Assembly (NCBI GenBank): GCA_023515795.1
Contig: JALGPX010000082.1
Span: 1-49,686, forward strand
DNA: 49,686 bases
Direction of reading: 5' to 3'
Source of the DNA: Amoeboaphelidium occidentale
Lineage: Eukaryota; Aphelidiomycota; Aphelidea
Shown here: piece after piece, positions 11,200 to 21,089 of the stretch
How the letters are laid out: each line of letters begins with the position of its first letter
Position numbering within the stretch: position 1 is the stretch's first letter
The notes under the pieces: model-generated
Databases searched by the model: none
Told to the model about the DNA's origin: nothing
What the model saw: only the letters and a program-made list of their open reading frames with translations
Program-made: the position numbers and the translations under genes

Positions 11200-12462
11200 T
11201 TACAGAAAATTGTGTTCTAGCCTAAAAAAATCGGACTTGAGATCCGCAGCTGTGAATTTCTGCTGTGGTTTTCCAGAAGAATCGCGGTTCCGGACTGACA
11301 GTAGTCCAGTCTCAACTTCCTTGTCGCCAATTACAATTGCAAAAATATACTCGTTTAAAGTAGCTGTCTTTATCCTCTTTGGCAATGTTTCATCAAAGTC
11401 TCTATCAACAGTAACTTCGTAATGAGGCGATAAAGGATCTTCTGGATACTTGACAGATAATTCTTGTCTTAAATTTTCTGCATATTCCAAATGGTTAGAT
11501 TTGAGCGGTATAATGATAGCTTGGTAAGGTGAACACCAAAAAGGTATTTTTCCCGCTATGGATTCCAACCAAACAGCAAAGAACCTTTCTAATGACCCAA
11601 GAACAGCCCTATGGATCATCACAGGTCGTTTTAATGACCCATCTGCAGCAAAGTATTTCAATTCAAACCTTTCTGGTAACTGATAGTCCAGTTGCAATGT
11701 GGAAAGCTGATGAGCCCTGTTTAAGGAATCTGTTACGTGAATATCAATCTTAGGCCCATAAAACGCACCATCTTTTTCCTTAATGGAGTAATTGAGACCT
11801 GAATCTTTTAGAACGTTTTCAAGAATACTTTCCGTTAACTCCCAATCCTTCAACGAGCCCAGGAAATTATCTGGCCTCGTAGACAACGCGACAGAATATT
11901 TCTTAAACTTGAAAACGTCAATAAGCACTCTCTGCACAAGCTTAAGGAAGTTCGAAATTTCTTTCTGGACCTGATCTTCTGTACAGAATATGTGTCCATC
12001 GTCTTGATGAAATTGGCGCAGTCTAGTAAGACCTGTTAAAGTATTTCGAAGCTCGTTGCGGTGAAGAGACGTGAAATCAGCAAATCGAATAGGTAAATCG
12101 CGATATGACCTGGATTTGGATGCGTAAAGCAAGCAATGAGCAGGACAATTCATGGCTTTCATTCCCATCGCATTTTCCTCCTCATTGATAAAGAACATGT
12201 TCTCCGCATACTTGTCGTAATGTCCACTCTGTTTCCATAGCTGTGGGGAGAATAGTATCGGTGTAGAGACTTCAGCGAAACCATATTTGTGATATTCAGC
12301 GCGTAATAGTCTCTTAATTTGATGAATAATATGCAGTCCAGCAGGCTGAAAGAATACCGACCCTGGGCTGCTTTCTTCGGCATGAATAAGCTTTAATCGT
12401 GCACCTATCTGCCTGTGGCACAGTTCGTTTATTGCAGATGCAGCAGGTCGAGATTTGAGCAT
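11200..12462 (-). CDS. MST1-like: Threonyl-tRNA synthetase, mitochondrial type without editing domain
   Basis: This class II aminoacyl-tRNA synthetase charges tRNA-Thr. The 420 residues start directly with the catalytic core and lack the TGS and N2 editing domains, as in fungal mitochondrial Mst1. Motif 1 is around EVSTPILFSPQLWKQSGHYD. The zinc ligands include MNCPAHC. Motif 2 is RNELRNTLTGLTRLRQFHQD, and motif 3 is GSLERFFAVWLE. The C-terminal anticodon-binding domain follows (SPYQAIIIPLKSNHLEYAEN). The short N-terminus (MLKSRPAASAINELCHRQ) is basic and could be a mitochondrial targeting signal; that is an inference. No intron is needed. The only ThrRS seen here is this compact one, so a cytosolic paralogue would be expected elsewhere. 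Confidence 0.92.
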   Translation of the reverse strand: MLKSRPAASAINELCHRQIGARLKLIHAEESSPGSVFFQPAGLHIIHQIKRLLRAEYHKYGFAEVSTPILFSPQLWKQSGHYDKYAENMFFINEEENAMGMKAMNCPAHCLLYASKSRSYRDLPIRFADFTSLHRNELRNTLTGLTRLRQFHQDDGHIFCTEDQVQKEISNFLKLVQRVLIDVFKFKKYSVALSTRPDNFLGSLKDWELTESILENVLKDSGLNYSIKEKDGAFYGPKIDIHVTDSLNRAHQLSTLQLDYQLPERFELKYFAADGSLKRPVMIHRAVLGSLERFFAVWLESIAGKIPFWCSPYQAIIIPLKSNHLEYAENLRQELSVKYPEDPLSPHYEVTVDRDFDETLPKRIKTATLNEYIFAIVIGDKEVETGLLSVRNRDSSGKPQQKFTAADLKSDFFRLEHNFL

Positions 12463-12800
12463 GTATAGTGCAAGATTGTTCAGAGATCAGAAAAGAGAGA
12501 TCAGAATGATTTTGCTCGACAAAGAACTTGTAGGCTATAACAATTGCTGAAAGGATAAACTAATGGTGAATGCAATAGGCCAAGTGAGTGACATATCCAG
12601 TGTTTGACGAAGAATGCTTGTTGTTCGCTCGATCGAAGTTTATGTTACAAACAATGCGCCAAGAATTTTTGCAGATGCATGAGATAACAATATTCAAATG
12701 AACCATCGCCCAATTGGCCATCATTTACAGACTTAAGGTTTATTCGATTCCTAGAGGGTTGCTTTTGAGTGAGTGGTTTTTTGCGATTCGATAGATCCGC
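12463..12800. other. Intergenic region (338 bp)
   Basis: It lies between the start of the ThrRS gene and the end of the IPP isomerase gene, both minus strand, and presumably holds the ThrRS promoter. I see no coding frame, tRNA or repeat. Confidence 0.5.
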
Positions 12801-13524
12801 TCAATACATCTTGTGGATATCACTATCAATACACTCTTCCAACTTATCTAAACGATCCCACCATTTCATGAGGAAGCTATCACAAATCAAAGCAAACCAT
12901 GGAGTTAGCTTTACTTCTCCGCGTTGTGATTTTTTGATCAGCTCCAGCATCTCGTCCTTCGATACGTAACGGTGGTTCATAACTTCATTAGCATTTGTGT
13001 TGTCCAGCAATACGCTCTTTTTGGCAAAAAGGATATAATCGACCTCATGCTCGCCCCATACGGTATCAGATTCAGCTTTGTAGAGTATTTTGGTCAAGAA
13101 CGTCAAGTCATCCGCTTCAATTCCAACGATTCCAAGTTCATGGTTTAGTTTGCGGATGGCAGCGCTCTTTACCCCCTCTACTCCGTCTTTCTCTTCCGGT
13201 AAATTGAACAAAGGATGAGAACAGCACGTATTTGTCCAATATTCAGGGAAGGTGATCTTTTCCTGCGAACGCTGCTGCAGCAGTAATTCTCCTTTATCAT
13301 TGAAGAGGAATACGCTGAATGCACGATGTAGAGCGTTGCCAGATTTTATGTTGGTCATTAAATGGCCTTTTAAATTAGCAACATATGACCGCGTCTAACT
13401 TACAGGCTTTCTTGCTTATTGAGCCTTCAATAACATCTTGCTCATTAACTTTAATGCATACTTCGTTCATCAATTCGACCTGCGTTTGGTCATATTCCTG
13501 CATGACCTGCTCAATTACTGTCAT
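12801..13524 (-). CDS. IDI1: Isopentenyl-diphosphate delta-isomerase, type I
   Basis: It interconverts IPP and DMAPP in isoprenoid synthesis. Two exons (13524-13404 and 13366-12801) with a 37-nt intron at 13367-13403 restore the conserved junction KKACHLMTNI. The Nudix-fold protein shows LHRAFSVFLFN, ITFPEYWTNTCCSHPL (catalytic Cys) and WGEHEVDYILF (catalytic Glu), and ends ITPWF-like (LTPWFALI) and KWWDRL, as expected. It has 228 residues. The start MTVIEQVMQEYD fits the cytosolic family start. A longer frame upstream exists but overlaps MLH1. The ATG is 6 bp from the divergent MLH1 ATG. Confidence 0.95.
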
Positions 13525-13530
13525 TGTGCG

Positions 13531-15330
13531 ATGAGTTTGATCAGAAAATTGCCGCCTGAAGTTGTTCAGAGGATTGCTGCAGGAGAAATTATTCAACGGC
13601 CGCACAATGCCGTGAAAGAGCTTCTTGAAAACTCGTTGGACGCTGGGGCCACTCATATTCAGATTTCCGTAAAAAACGGTGGATTCTCGTTGCTACAAGT
13701 AAGCGACGATGGATCGGGCATAAGAAAGGAGGACCTGGAAATTGTATGTCAGAGGTTTACAACGAGCAAGATAAAGAGCCTAGATGATCTTATGGATGCA
13801 ACCAGTTTCGGTTTCAGGGGAGAGGCATTATCTGCGATTTCCTCCGTCGCAAACGTTGAAATCACAACGAGAACGGCTGATAGCGAGTGTTCATACAAAG
13901 CAGACTATCGAGAAGGAGTGCTATTGGGAGAGCCACAACCTTTTGCTGGAAACGTGGGGACAAAAATCAAAGTTTCAAACATGTTTCTAGATTTACCGTC
14001 ACGAAGGAATGCAATTGGCGAAAATTACAACGAAGAATTTTTAAGAATAATGAATGTGGTCATTAATTACGCAGTTCAGTTTCACCACGTCTCATTTTCG
14101 TGTCGAAAAGAAGAATCCAGTAATGCCGAAGTCCAAACAATAGCTGGTGACCGGCTTAGCGTTCTGAGACAATTAAATCCGTCAGCTCTTACATCAAGCC
14201 TAAAGAAGATTTGTTTTGAAGGAGATAAAATTTCAATGGAAGGCTTCATATCGGCTCCTGAATATGTCAATAAGAAAACGAATTTAATTCTATTCCTGAA
14301 TAATCGTTTGGTTTCAAATCAAGCGATTAAGAAAACTGTTGAAACTGCGTTCTCAAAGTTCGCGCCGAAGGGATGTCATCCGTGGTGTTTTTTATCTGTC
14401 CAAGTTCCACCGAGAAGAGTTGATGTTAACATTCATCCAACAAAAAGAGAAGTGCGATTACTGGACGAAGATGAGATAACAGCCATACTCGCAAGTGAAG
14501 CATCTACTATTCTCCAAACGTCTTCAGAAGAGAAAGAATTTTCTGTCACGAAATTCTCTCAGACCCAGTTGAAACGATCTTCAAGTGTGGAAGAAACTCC
14601 AAGCACAGCCAAGAAAATTGCAGTCCACAAACTCAAGAGAGTGGATACAAAGGATCAAACCCTAGAAGAGGTTTTAAAAAGGGGGTTAAATTTTCAACCT
14701 AGGACATGGGTAACAGTCAGACTCACATCGGTTCTTCGATTGAGGAAAGAATGCGCTGATAAATCTGATCCTGTTCTTGGGGAAATGTTCAAAGATGTCA
14801 AGTTTGTTGGGAAGTTAAGCGAGAATCATTTATTATTTCAACACAACATTGGATTGTACTGTGTTAATATCCCTCGCATCAGCGAACTCATGTTCTATCA
14901 ACTCTTCTTACACTATTTTCATAATTTAGAGGAGTTTGTGCTAGATCCTCCGATAAAACTCGAAATGAAGTTAGAAAAGCTCCAAATGATGAAAGAATAT
15001 TTTAGCATACACATTGACGAAGATTCTGGACGTTTGGTAAGGCTTCCTGTGGTCATCAAGGGTCACAAACCGAATCTGTCTCGCATTGACCGTTTCATCG
15101 AACATTTGGCTAATCCAGATATCTGGGATGATGAAATGGTTTGTTTTAGGGCAATTATCGCCGCTTTGTCTCAGCTTTACAAGGTCGATGATCTTTCTGT
15201 GTTTAGTGACCTAGACTTCTTAATCGACCAGCTGAAGTTGATCAAAATCCCAAGTCACGTATTTAGTGACGGAGATATCAAGGAACTGGCAAGTTTGTCG
15301 AATTTATACAAAATCTTTGAGCGCTGTTGA
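13531..15330 (+). CDS. MLH1: DNA mismatch repair protein MLH1
   Basis: This MutL-family GHKL ATPase forms MutL-alpha/beta/gamma heterodimers in mismatch repair and meiosis. The start MSLIRKLPPEVVQRIAAGEI is the canonical family start; an upstream in-frame ATG at 13498 would overlap IDI. ATP-binding motifs are VKELLENSLDAGAT (residues 28-41), DDGSGI (59-64) and GFRGEALSAI (94-103). The R-x-VDVNIHPTKREVR motif follows near 300. The C-terminal dimerisation domain ends in the invariant FERC. At 599 residues it is shorter than animal MLH1 (about 756), mostly through a reduced linker. It has no introns. EBP2 begins 46 bp downstream on the same strand. Confidence 0.95.
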   Translation: MSLIRKLPPEVVQRIAAGEIIQRPHNAVKELLENSLDAGATHIQISVKNGGFSLLQVSDDGSGIRKEDLEIVCQRFTTSKIKSLDDLMDATSFGFRGEALSAISSVANVEITTRTADSECSYKADYREGVLLGEPQPFAGNVGTKIKVSNMFLDLPSRRNAIGENYNEEFLRIMNVVINYAVQFHHVSFSCRKEESSNAEVQTIAGDRLSVLRQLNPSALTSSLKKICFEGDKISMEGFISAPEYVNKKTNLILFLNNRLVSNQAIKKTVETAFSKFAPKGCHPWCFLSVQVPPRRVDVNIHPTKREVRLLDEDEITAILASEASTILQTSSEEKEFSVTKFSQTQLKRSSSVEETPSTAKKIAVHKLKRVDTKDQTLEEVLKRGLNFQPRTWVTVRLTSVLRLRKECADKSDPVLGEMFKDVKFVGKLSENHLLFQHNIGLYCVNIPRISELMFYQLFLHYFHNLEEFVLDPPIKLEMKLEKLQMMKEYFSIHIDEDSGRLVRLPVVIKGHKPNLSRIDRFIEHLANPDIWDDEMVCFRAIIAALSQLYKVDDLSVFSDLDFLIDQLKLIKIPSHVFSDGDIKELASLSNLYKIFERC

Positions 15331-15376
15331 TACAAAACTCGAATAGAAATTTTTCAATTTTCTTTTTCAAACCAAC

Positions 15377-16133
15377 ATGGATTCAGCAAAAAGAGTACGT
15401 GATATTAGCGTGACTTTCTAATCCTTAGGAAATATTGTTACAAAAAGCTAAAGAGCTCGACCTGAACGCGATAGCTGGCAAAGAGCTCGAATGGATTGAA
15501 AGACTAGATTACACGACTACGCGCTCATGCCCTGATGATCTTAAAGACAATGATATTGAACGCGAAAAGGTTTTTATGGCAATGGCTTTAGAATGCGCGC
15601 TTGAGGCTCAGAAAAGAGTTCTTGCCGCAGGCATTCCGTTCGAGAGACCCGAAGACTACTTCGCTGAGATGATCAAAACTGATGAACAGATGGATAGAAT
15701 CAAGAAAGATTTAGTTGAAGAGGCATCCGTTATCAAGAAGAAGGAAGAAGCGCGTAAGATACGTGAAATGAGGAAGTTCGGAAAACAGATCCAGTCTCAA
15801 AAGATCCAAGAACGTCAAAAGCAAAAGGCAGACACTCTGTCCAAGATTGACGCTATCAAGAAGAGAAAGCGAGAGAATAACAATTTGGACGACGACGATG
15901 AGTTCGATCTTAGCCTGCTTGATAACGAGGATGATCACAAGCAGAATCATAAAAAGAAAGGCAAGAAGTCTCGCGATGCAAGAGACAAACAATTTGGGTT
16001 TGGTGGAAAGAAACGATTCCAGAAGAGTAACAATTCAGATAGCGTTAACGAATTCTCATTCAATGTAAAGAAGAATAAGAAGACATTTAAGAAGAATCGT
16101 CCAGGAAAATCAAAGAGACAAAACAAGAAATAA
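15377..16133 (+). CDS. EBP2/EBNA1BP2: rRNA-processing protein EBP2
   Basis: This nucleolar factor is needed for 27S pre-rRNA processing and 60S assembly. A six-codon first exon (15377-15394) is followed by a 34-nt intron (15395-15428) and exon 2, giving 240 residues. The conserved core is WIERLDYTT, AGIPFERPEDYFAEMIKTDE, then REMRKFGKQIQSQKIQERQ and a lysine-rich tail (KKNKKTFKKNRPGKSKRQNK) that acts as a nucleolar signal. Residues around 105-140 are predicted coiled coil. Human EBP2 is 306 residues, so this form has a shorter N-terminus. Confidence 0.9.
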
Positions 16134-16148
16134 GGTTGCATAATAGAT

Positions 16149-17360
16149 TCATTTAGAATTGACAATCGCTTGATAAGCAACTATTTTCTCCTTTGCTGAA
16201 GTAATTTTGGCCTTAGCTTTATCTGAAAGAAAGTAAACTGAACCGGCCTGTCCTTTGAACTCTTCAGTTGAGCTTGAAATATCACATGAACCTTCAACTA
16301 TCAGTAAAATACCAGGCCCAACTGATGATAATTCGATAGATTTTCCCTGCAATACTTCCAAGCGACAAACAGAAAACTCAGGAACAGGAGATCTATACAG
16401 GCGTACACCTGTTGGTAGAGTTTCACCACCAAGAACTAATGAAGACGCAGAATAAGTTTTGAATGTGAGCATGCCAAGCAGTGTTTCAACGTCCTTGAGC
16501 TTTGGAGTTAATCCTGCTCGAACAACATTATCGCTGGTAGCCATACATTCGATGCAATCACCAGAAAGATATGCATGAGGTTCATTAGCACCAAGAAACA
16601 CCGCTTGTGACGGCTTCAAGCAAAGGTAATTCAACAACAAGCAACAAAAGCAGCCAACATCTCCTGGATACTGAGAGTTCAATCTTACAAGTAGCTCTTC
16701 TCTGCTGCCTTTCGAAAATGATTTCCCAGATGCCTTTAACCTCTGAACAGCTTTATCGACTGCTTGCTTGACATTTTCGTCTTTGGATCGCATCAATGCG
16801 CCAAACATGACTTTTAGAGTCTCTTTCGAAGGATTCGATTTGAAGACAGACACAGTATCGTTACCAACCAATTCACCAAGTTCGGGAAATAAAGCGATGC
16901 TTTCCAAGATATCGTGAAACTCCCTGAATCCACACAAAGCCTCAAAGTCAGTTAAAGCTATGGCCATTTCAGGCTTGTGATTATCATCCTTGTAGGCATT
17001 AGGAAACTTCGCATGTAAGACCTTGGCTAATTCCTTGTCGGGATGAGCTTGAATAGACAGCGCTTTGTTGACAGACAAAACTTTGAACAAGAAGGGCAAC
17101 TCACCCTGAAAATCTCCAGCCACTTTGTCAGATAAAATTCTTGAAGGATCTTTGCGTATTCTGTCAGACAGAAGTTCACCTGAAGAGTAGATTTTTGATG
17201 GACCATTAACATGAGTTCCCATCCACAATTCCGCATAAGGTTCGCTTTCTTTAATGGAGCCTTTTTCTGCAGAAGCATTCAATGACAGCTGAGCTACTTT
17301 AGAATCTGAGCCCAATTTTCCCCACGCATAATTCTGCGCCGCACAGGAAAGTCGGAACAT
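16149..17360 (-). CDS. PMI/MPI: Mannose-6-phosphate isomerase, type I
   Basis: This zinc enzyme interconverts mannose-6-P and fructose-6-P and supplies GDP-mannose for glycans. The start MFRLSCAAQNYAWGKLG at 17360 matches the family N-terminus; ATGs further upstream (up to 17474) extend beyond it. Zinc-site motifs are visible: SIQAHPDKELA (Gln and His), DNHKPEMAIALT (Glu) and GANEPHAYLSGDCIECMA (His). DNVVRAGLTPKLKDVETL is also typical. It has 403 residues. Its start faces the plus-strand small gene, whose chosen ATG is 130 bp away. Confidence 0.93.
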   Translation of the reverse strand: MFRLSCAAQNYAWGKLGSDSKVAQLSLNASAEKGSIKESEPYAELWMGTHVNGPSKIYSSGELLSDRIRKDPSRILSDKVAGDFQGELPFLFKVLSVNKALSIQAHPDKELAKVLHAKFPNAYKDDNHKPEMAIALTDFEALCGFREFHDILESIALFPELGELVGNDTVSVFKSNPSKETLKVMFGALMRSKDENVKQAVDKAVQRLKASGKSFSKGSREELLVRLNSQYPGDVGCFCCLLLNYLCLKPSQAVFLGANEPHAYLSGDCIECMATSDNVVRAGLTPKLKDVETLLGMLTFKTYSASSLVLGGETLPTGVRLYRSPVPEFSVCRLEVLQGKSIELSSVGPGILLIVEGSCDISSSTEEFKGQAGSVYFLSDKAKAKITSAKEKIVAYQAIVNSK

Positions 17361-17490
17361 GCGATTCGCTGAGTTTGTGAAACAACCAAAAAGATTTTCC
17401 TTTGCCATGCGATCTAGCAGTTGCGCACTTTGCATTTTTGCATTCTTTTTCCTGATTTTCATATTCACATTCACAAGAAAGCCTATTGAT

Positions 17491-17937
17491 ATGTCTTCAA
17501 CTTCAAATCAAGGAGCCCCTTCACTTCAAGCTTTGGGGCAGCAGTATCAGAACATGAGAAAAGCACCAAGCCATTTCGGTGCAGATGTCGGACAAGATTT
17601 CAATCCAGAGGTTGATGCTTACGATTCGCCAAAGCATAAGATCATGCAGCAATTGGGCGATCTTTTGGGAGATGGAACAAAGAGCGGTGCAGATGTTTTG
17701 CAAACGATGGGTGAAGCTGATGAGATCACAGCTGATTTGAGCCAACCATTCCAATCGCCCTCATTTATGCCAGGTCCTGTTATACCTGAGGGTGCATCAG
17801 GGAAAGAGGGTGCCGAAGAAGCAGATACGATCTACATGTTGTATTACTGGCGTGGAAGGCACGATTTCCTTTGGTTCAAGCTGAGACAATCAGATGAGAA
17901 AGTTGTTAAACACGGATGGTTCAAAACCAATGAATAA
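17491..17937 (+). CDS. Conserved-looking small protein of unknown function
   Basis: It has 148 residues from the ATG at 17491 (MSSTSNQGAPSLQAL). A longer in-frame ATG at 17359 would add a hydrophobic stretch antisense to the PMI start and is less likely. The N-terminal two thirds are polar and probably disordered. The C-terminal 35 residues look like a folded conserved module: YMLYYWRGRHDFLWFKLRQS, ending HGWFKTNE. The aromatic YYWRGRHDFLWFK pattern suggests a beta-hairpin, but I do not recognise a named family. Its TAA stop is inside an AATAAA motif. Confidence 0.75.
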   Translation: MSSTSNQGAPSLQALGQQYQNMRKAPSHFGADVGQDFNPEVDAYDSPKHKIMQQLGDLLGDGTKSGADVLQTMGEADEITADLSQPFQSPSFMPGPVIPEGASGKEGAEEADTIYMLYYWRGRHDFLWFKLRQSDEKVVKHGWFKTNE

Positions 17938-17938
17938 A
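17933..17938 (+). terminator. AATAAA overlapping the stop codon of the small unknown gene
   Basis: The end reads GAATAAATAAAG. The stop TAA (17935-17937) is inside the polyadenylation-like hexamer. The convergent Vps33 gene ends 19 bp away. Confidence 0.4.
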
Positions 17939-17956
17939 TAAAGTATATTTTGATAT

Positions 17957-19876
17957 TCATTCATTATTATCTGATGATAATTCCATCAAGCTTCCCATAA
18001 GTTTGTCTCCGTTGGTCAAATCTGAAGTAAACACGAAGTAATCGCATGCTTCAGTTTGCGGCCGATTATGAGCGAGAAATCTAAGAGCGGATATTTCAGC
18101 CAATGTACACCCACCAATGAAGACTACAAGCCCAGTCTTCTTGCCTTGTTTCTTTGTACCAAATACATCTTGTCTCAAATCGAACGATGGACCAGGAAGG
18201 AAATTACAATATTCCTCCAATGATTTCCATGCATTATTGCCTTCAGCCTTTAGCAAGTTCCGTGTAAGCGCTTCTATAATCCGAACACTTAGAGGGGCAT
18301 ATCCAGAGTAAACATAAGAAATATCCTGAGGATTTTGTTCATCGACTTCATCAACCACAAGCTTCAAATTATTTTTTACAATGGAAGCATTTTGCTTTGA
18401 TAGAATATTCCTCAGCAAACCAACATGCGCCAAAGCATCCAAGTGCTGCAAGTATTCGAATCCATAAGCATGAATAATATCCTGTTTTAATTGCTCCAAA
18501 ACTTTTGGCTTAAAAACATAACCTGTTAGAAATAAAAGACAAAGCAGTCGTAACACTCGTGTGATAGATTGTCTTGCGTATATTGCTTCTTCAACTTGCT
18601 TTAAAACATCAGTCACATCAACGCCATCGAGGATTGTTTGTTGTGCATCCCAATCTCGCAACAATTCAGACCCGATAACATTCTTATTCAAGAATTCTGT
18701 GATATTTGTATGTAATTGTAATGATTGCTTGTCTTGAAGCATGCCACCTAATTTTGACACAAAGTCTTTCAACTCAGTGACAGATTTTGCTTGATGCCGT
18801 GCTTCATCAGTTTGTTTGATGATCTTTGCATTCTTGTTAAGAACTTTGCCAACAACTGATATGTTGCTGTCTCGTATCTCATTAAATAGTCTATCTGATG
18901 AATTCAGAGCGAACTTCTTCTTGTCCTTGACGCCAGAAATCTCATGATTTAGAGAAATGATGCCTACAATTTCAATTAGATTAAGCCAGAAAAGCTACCA
19001 TGGTTGATTCCGAAGTACTCATCCAGAATGCCTTCGTAAGTCAGCTGTGTCAGCATTGGCGTGATCATGTCAACATTTCTGTCGAGAATAATCACGAAAT
19101 CTATCTCGGATTTTGTTGGTATCTTTTCTGGTGGAAAGTCCGCTCTCAGGCGTAACAGGATGTCCGCGAAAACTTTTGCAAAATACCCCTTCCCGATTAC
19201 ACGAGGAATTATCCCGGAGGTCAGCTGAAGTTTCATGACTGCTTTAGCCATCCAATTGATCGTCGTGTAGTCGCCGTCATAAAACAGCTCCCTAAAACTG
19301 TTGCTGTATTCCATTGATATAACATCAGACTCCAAAGGAAACATGTCCAAATGATATTCCCCAATGGTGATATCACCTAAGACACCTTCGTCCTCGAGTA
19401 TTCTCTCGCAAATCGTTTGTCGACATGGCGTAAAGTATAAAAAGAAGACAGTCCTCTGCCCAACAGCCCTTACTCGTTTGACCTGGTCTATAACGCATAT
19501 TTAGTAGAAAACCACAAAAATAACCTGCTATAAGTCCCATGTGTCCAAGTTTAGGCCTGGTAAGGTAAATTACAGTGCCACATTCCGTTTCCAAAGCTTC
19601 GCTGTCCAAATGATAAATCTTATCAACGCCATGCTCCTGAATTCCACGTGAGCCAGTCGAATGTTAAAATTACTTTAAGCAAAGAATACTCTGCGACCAG
19701 GCTCAGGGGCCCAGACAAAGACTTGTCGATAACTAAAGCTTTACCAATTCCAGGGCACTGCAAATGTGAGCCAATAAATGTGAAATTACGGAGTCCAGAA
19801 TGTCTATAAGTTCCTTCCTACTGAATTCTCGAATGTTTAAAGGGTTTATGGGATGGTTGCGAAGGTGTGATGACAT
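17957..19876 (-). CDS. VPS33: Vacuolar sorting protein Vps33 (Sec1/Munc18 family)
   Basis: This SM protein of the HOPS/CORVET tethering complexes templates SNARE assembly at vacuole/endosome membranes. Five exons (19876-19790, 19757-19674, 19636-19525, 19487-18999, 18963-17957) with introns of 32, 37, 37 and 35 nt give an uninterrupted 592-residue product. Diagnostic stretches are GPLSLVAEYSLLKEHGVDKI, DQVKRVRAVGQRTVFFLYFT, LPLES-type FPLESDVISMEY, DFVIILDRNVDMITPMLTQL and ISYVYSGYAPLSVRIIEAL, followed by FIGGCTLAEISALRFL. Most introns sit in the first third. It is convergent with the small gene at 17491. Confidence 0.92.
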
Positions 19877-20093
19877 TGAGAAATCGATTCAAAGATACGA
19901 CGGGCATCACAGGCAATTCACATTGAAAAGTGAAGCAATACAGAGCGTAAATGTGTTGCTCTTCTTACAAAGAACTTGGAAGATATCTGCCTAATTTGGC
20001 ACAATGATCACCGTGTTTCTTCTACTGACAACCTTTGTAACCGTGCTTTTGTTTCCTATTTCTTCTTCAGCCAAAAATAACTTCTGTTTAAGA

Positions 20094-21089
20094 ATGTGCA
20101 GATTCTTGCTTTACAAAGGAAAAGAGCCAATACTTTTAGCTGACTTACTGACAAGGCCTGAACATTCGATGGTTCACCAGAGTTTCGATTCCAAGCTGAG
20201 GGTGGATAAAAGGAGACCTCTGAACGGAGATGGATTTGGAATTGGATGGTACCAAGAGGAGAGACCTAATGACACTGCGCCTGAGCGACAGAATGAGTTG
20301 CTAAAGATGTACAGCGCTAAAGACGGTCCGTGTATATTCACAAGCATATTGCCAGCATGGACCAATTTCAATCTTATCCGGCTATCTGAGAAGATTCAAT
20401 CTAAACTGGTATTTGCTCATGTTCGCGCCGCGAGCCCTGGTTTTCCTATAACTGAAACAAATTGCCATCCATGGTCGTACGGTCGATTTCTCTTTATGCA
20501 CAATGGTTACATAAGTGGGTTCTCAAAGATCAAACGAAAGTTACAGAGTGTTCTACGTGATGAACTTTACCTTTTCGTCCAGGGCAACACAGACAGTGAA
20601 TGGATATTCGCACTATTTTTAAATCAATTTGATGATCCTTTAAATGGTGATTATGGTGCCGATAAAATGTCCGCTGCGCTACTTAAAGTCATCAACATAC
20701 TGAATCTTTGGTGCAAAGAAGCTGGTGTAATCGAACCTTCGTTGATGAATTTTGCTGTTTCAAACGGTTCTGTGGTCGCAGTTACCAGATATGTAAATTC
20801 CAAGACAATGGATCCTGCTTCTCTTTTCTATTCAACTGGAAGCAAGTTTGAAGCAGTATCTTGCGGTGTTTACAAAATGGTCACGCTTGATAGAAGAGAA
20901 AACCTCATCATTGTTTCATCTGAGCCTTTGACGTATGAAAGAAATGACTGGATTAGTGTTCCTGCTAATTCTCTGTTGGTGATCAATGAGAAGCTGAATT
21001 TGTTGACGTATCCCATCCTCGATGACTTCTACACCGAAGAAGAAAGGGCTCATTCCAGCGCATCAGAGAATCTATTGACGGTAAGTTGA
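20094..21089 (+). CDS. DUG3-like: Class II glutamine amidotransferase, Dug3-like
   Basis: It has 331 residues starting MCRFLLYKGKEP, so Cys2 becomes the N-terminal nucleophile after Met removal. Further motifs are NGDGFGIGWY, FAHVRAASPG, TNCHPWSYGRFLFMHNGYI and NTDSEWIF. In yeast Dug3 is part of the Dug1-Dug2-Dug3 pathway of cytosolic glutathione degradation; the substrate here is inferred from that similarity. An in-frame ATG 90 bp upstream (20004) would add a signal-peptide-like leader. I prefer MCRF because the nucleophile must be N-terminal. The last codons overlap the convergent PH-protein gene by 18 bp. Confidence 0.85.
   Translation: MCRFLLYKGKEPILLADLLTRPEHSMVHQSFDSKLRVDKRRPLNGDGFGIGWYQEERPNDTAPERQNELLKMYSAKDGPCIFTSILPAWTNFNLIRLSEKIQSKLVFAHVRAASPGFPITETNCHPWSYGRFLFMHNGYISGFSKIKRKLQSVLRDELYLFVQGNTDSEWIFALFLNQFDDPLNGDYGADKMSAALLKVINILNLWCKEAGVIEPSLMNFAVSNGSVVAVTRYVNSKTMDPASLFYSTGSKFEAVSCGVYKMVTLDRRENLIIVSSEPLTYERNDWISVPANSLLVINEKLNLLTYPILDDFYTEEERAHSSASENLLTVS

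Noticed and set aside
17359-17490. N-terminal extension of the small unknown gene with a membrane-like segment
   Set aside because: The hydrophobic stretch is the complement of the PMI start region and the first ATG overlaps the PMI start codon; the ATG at 17491 is simpler.
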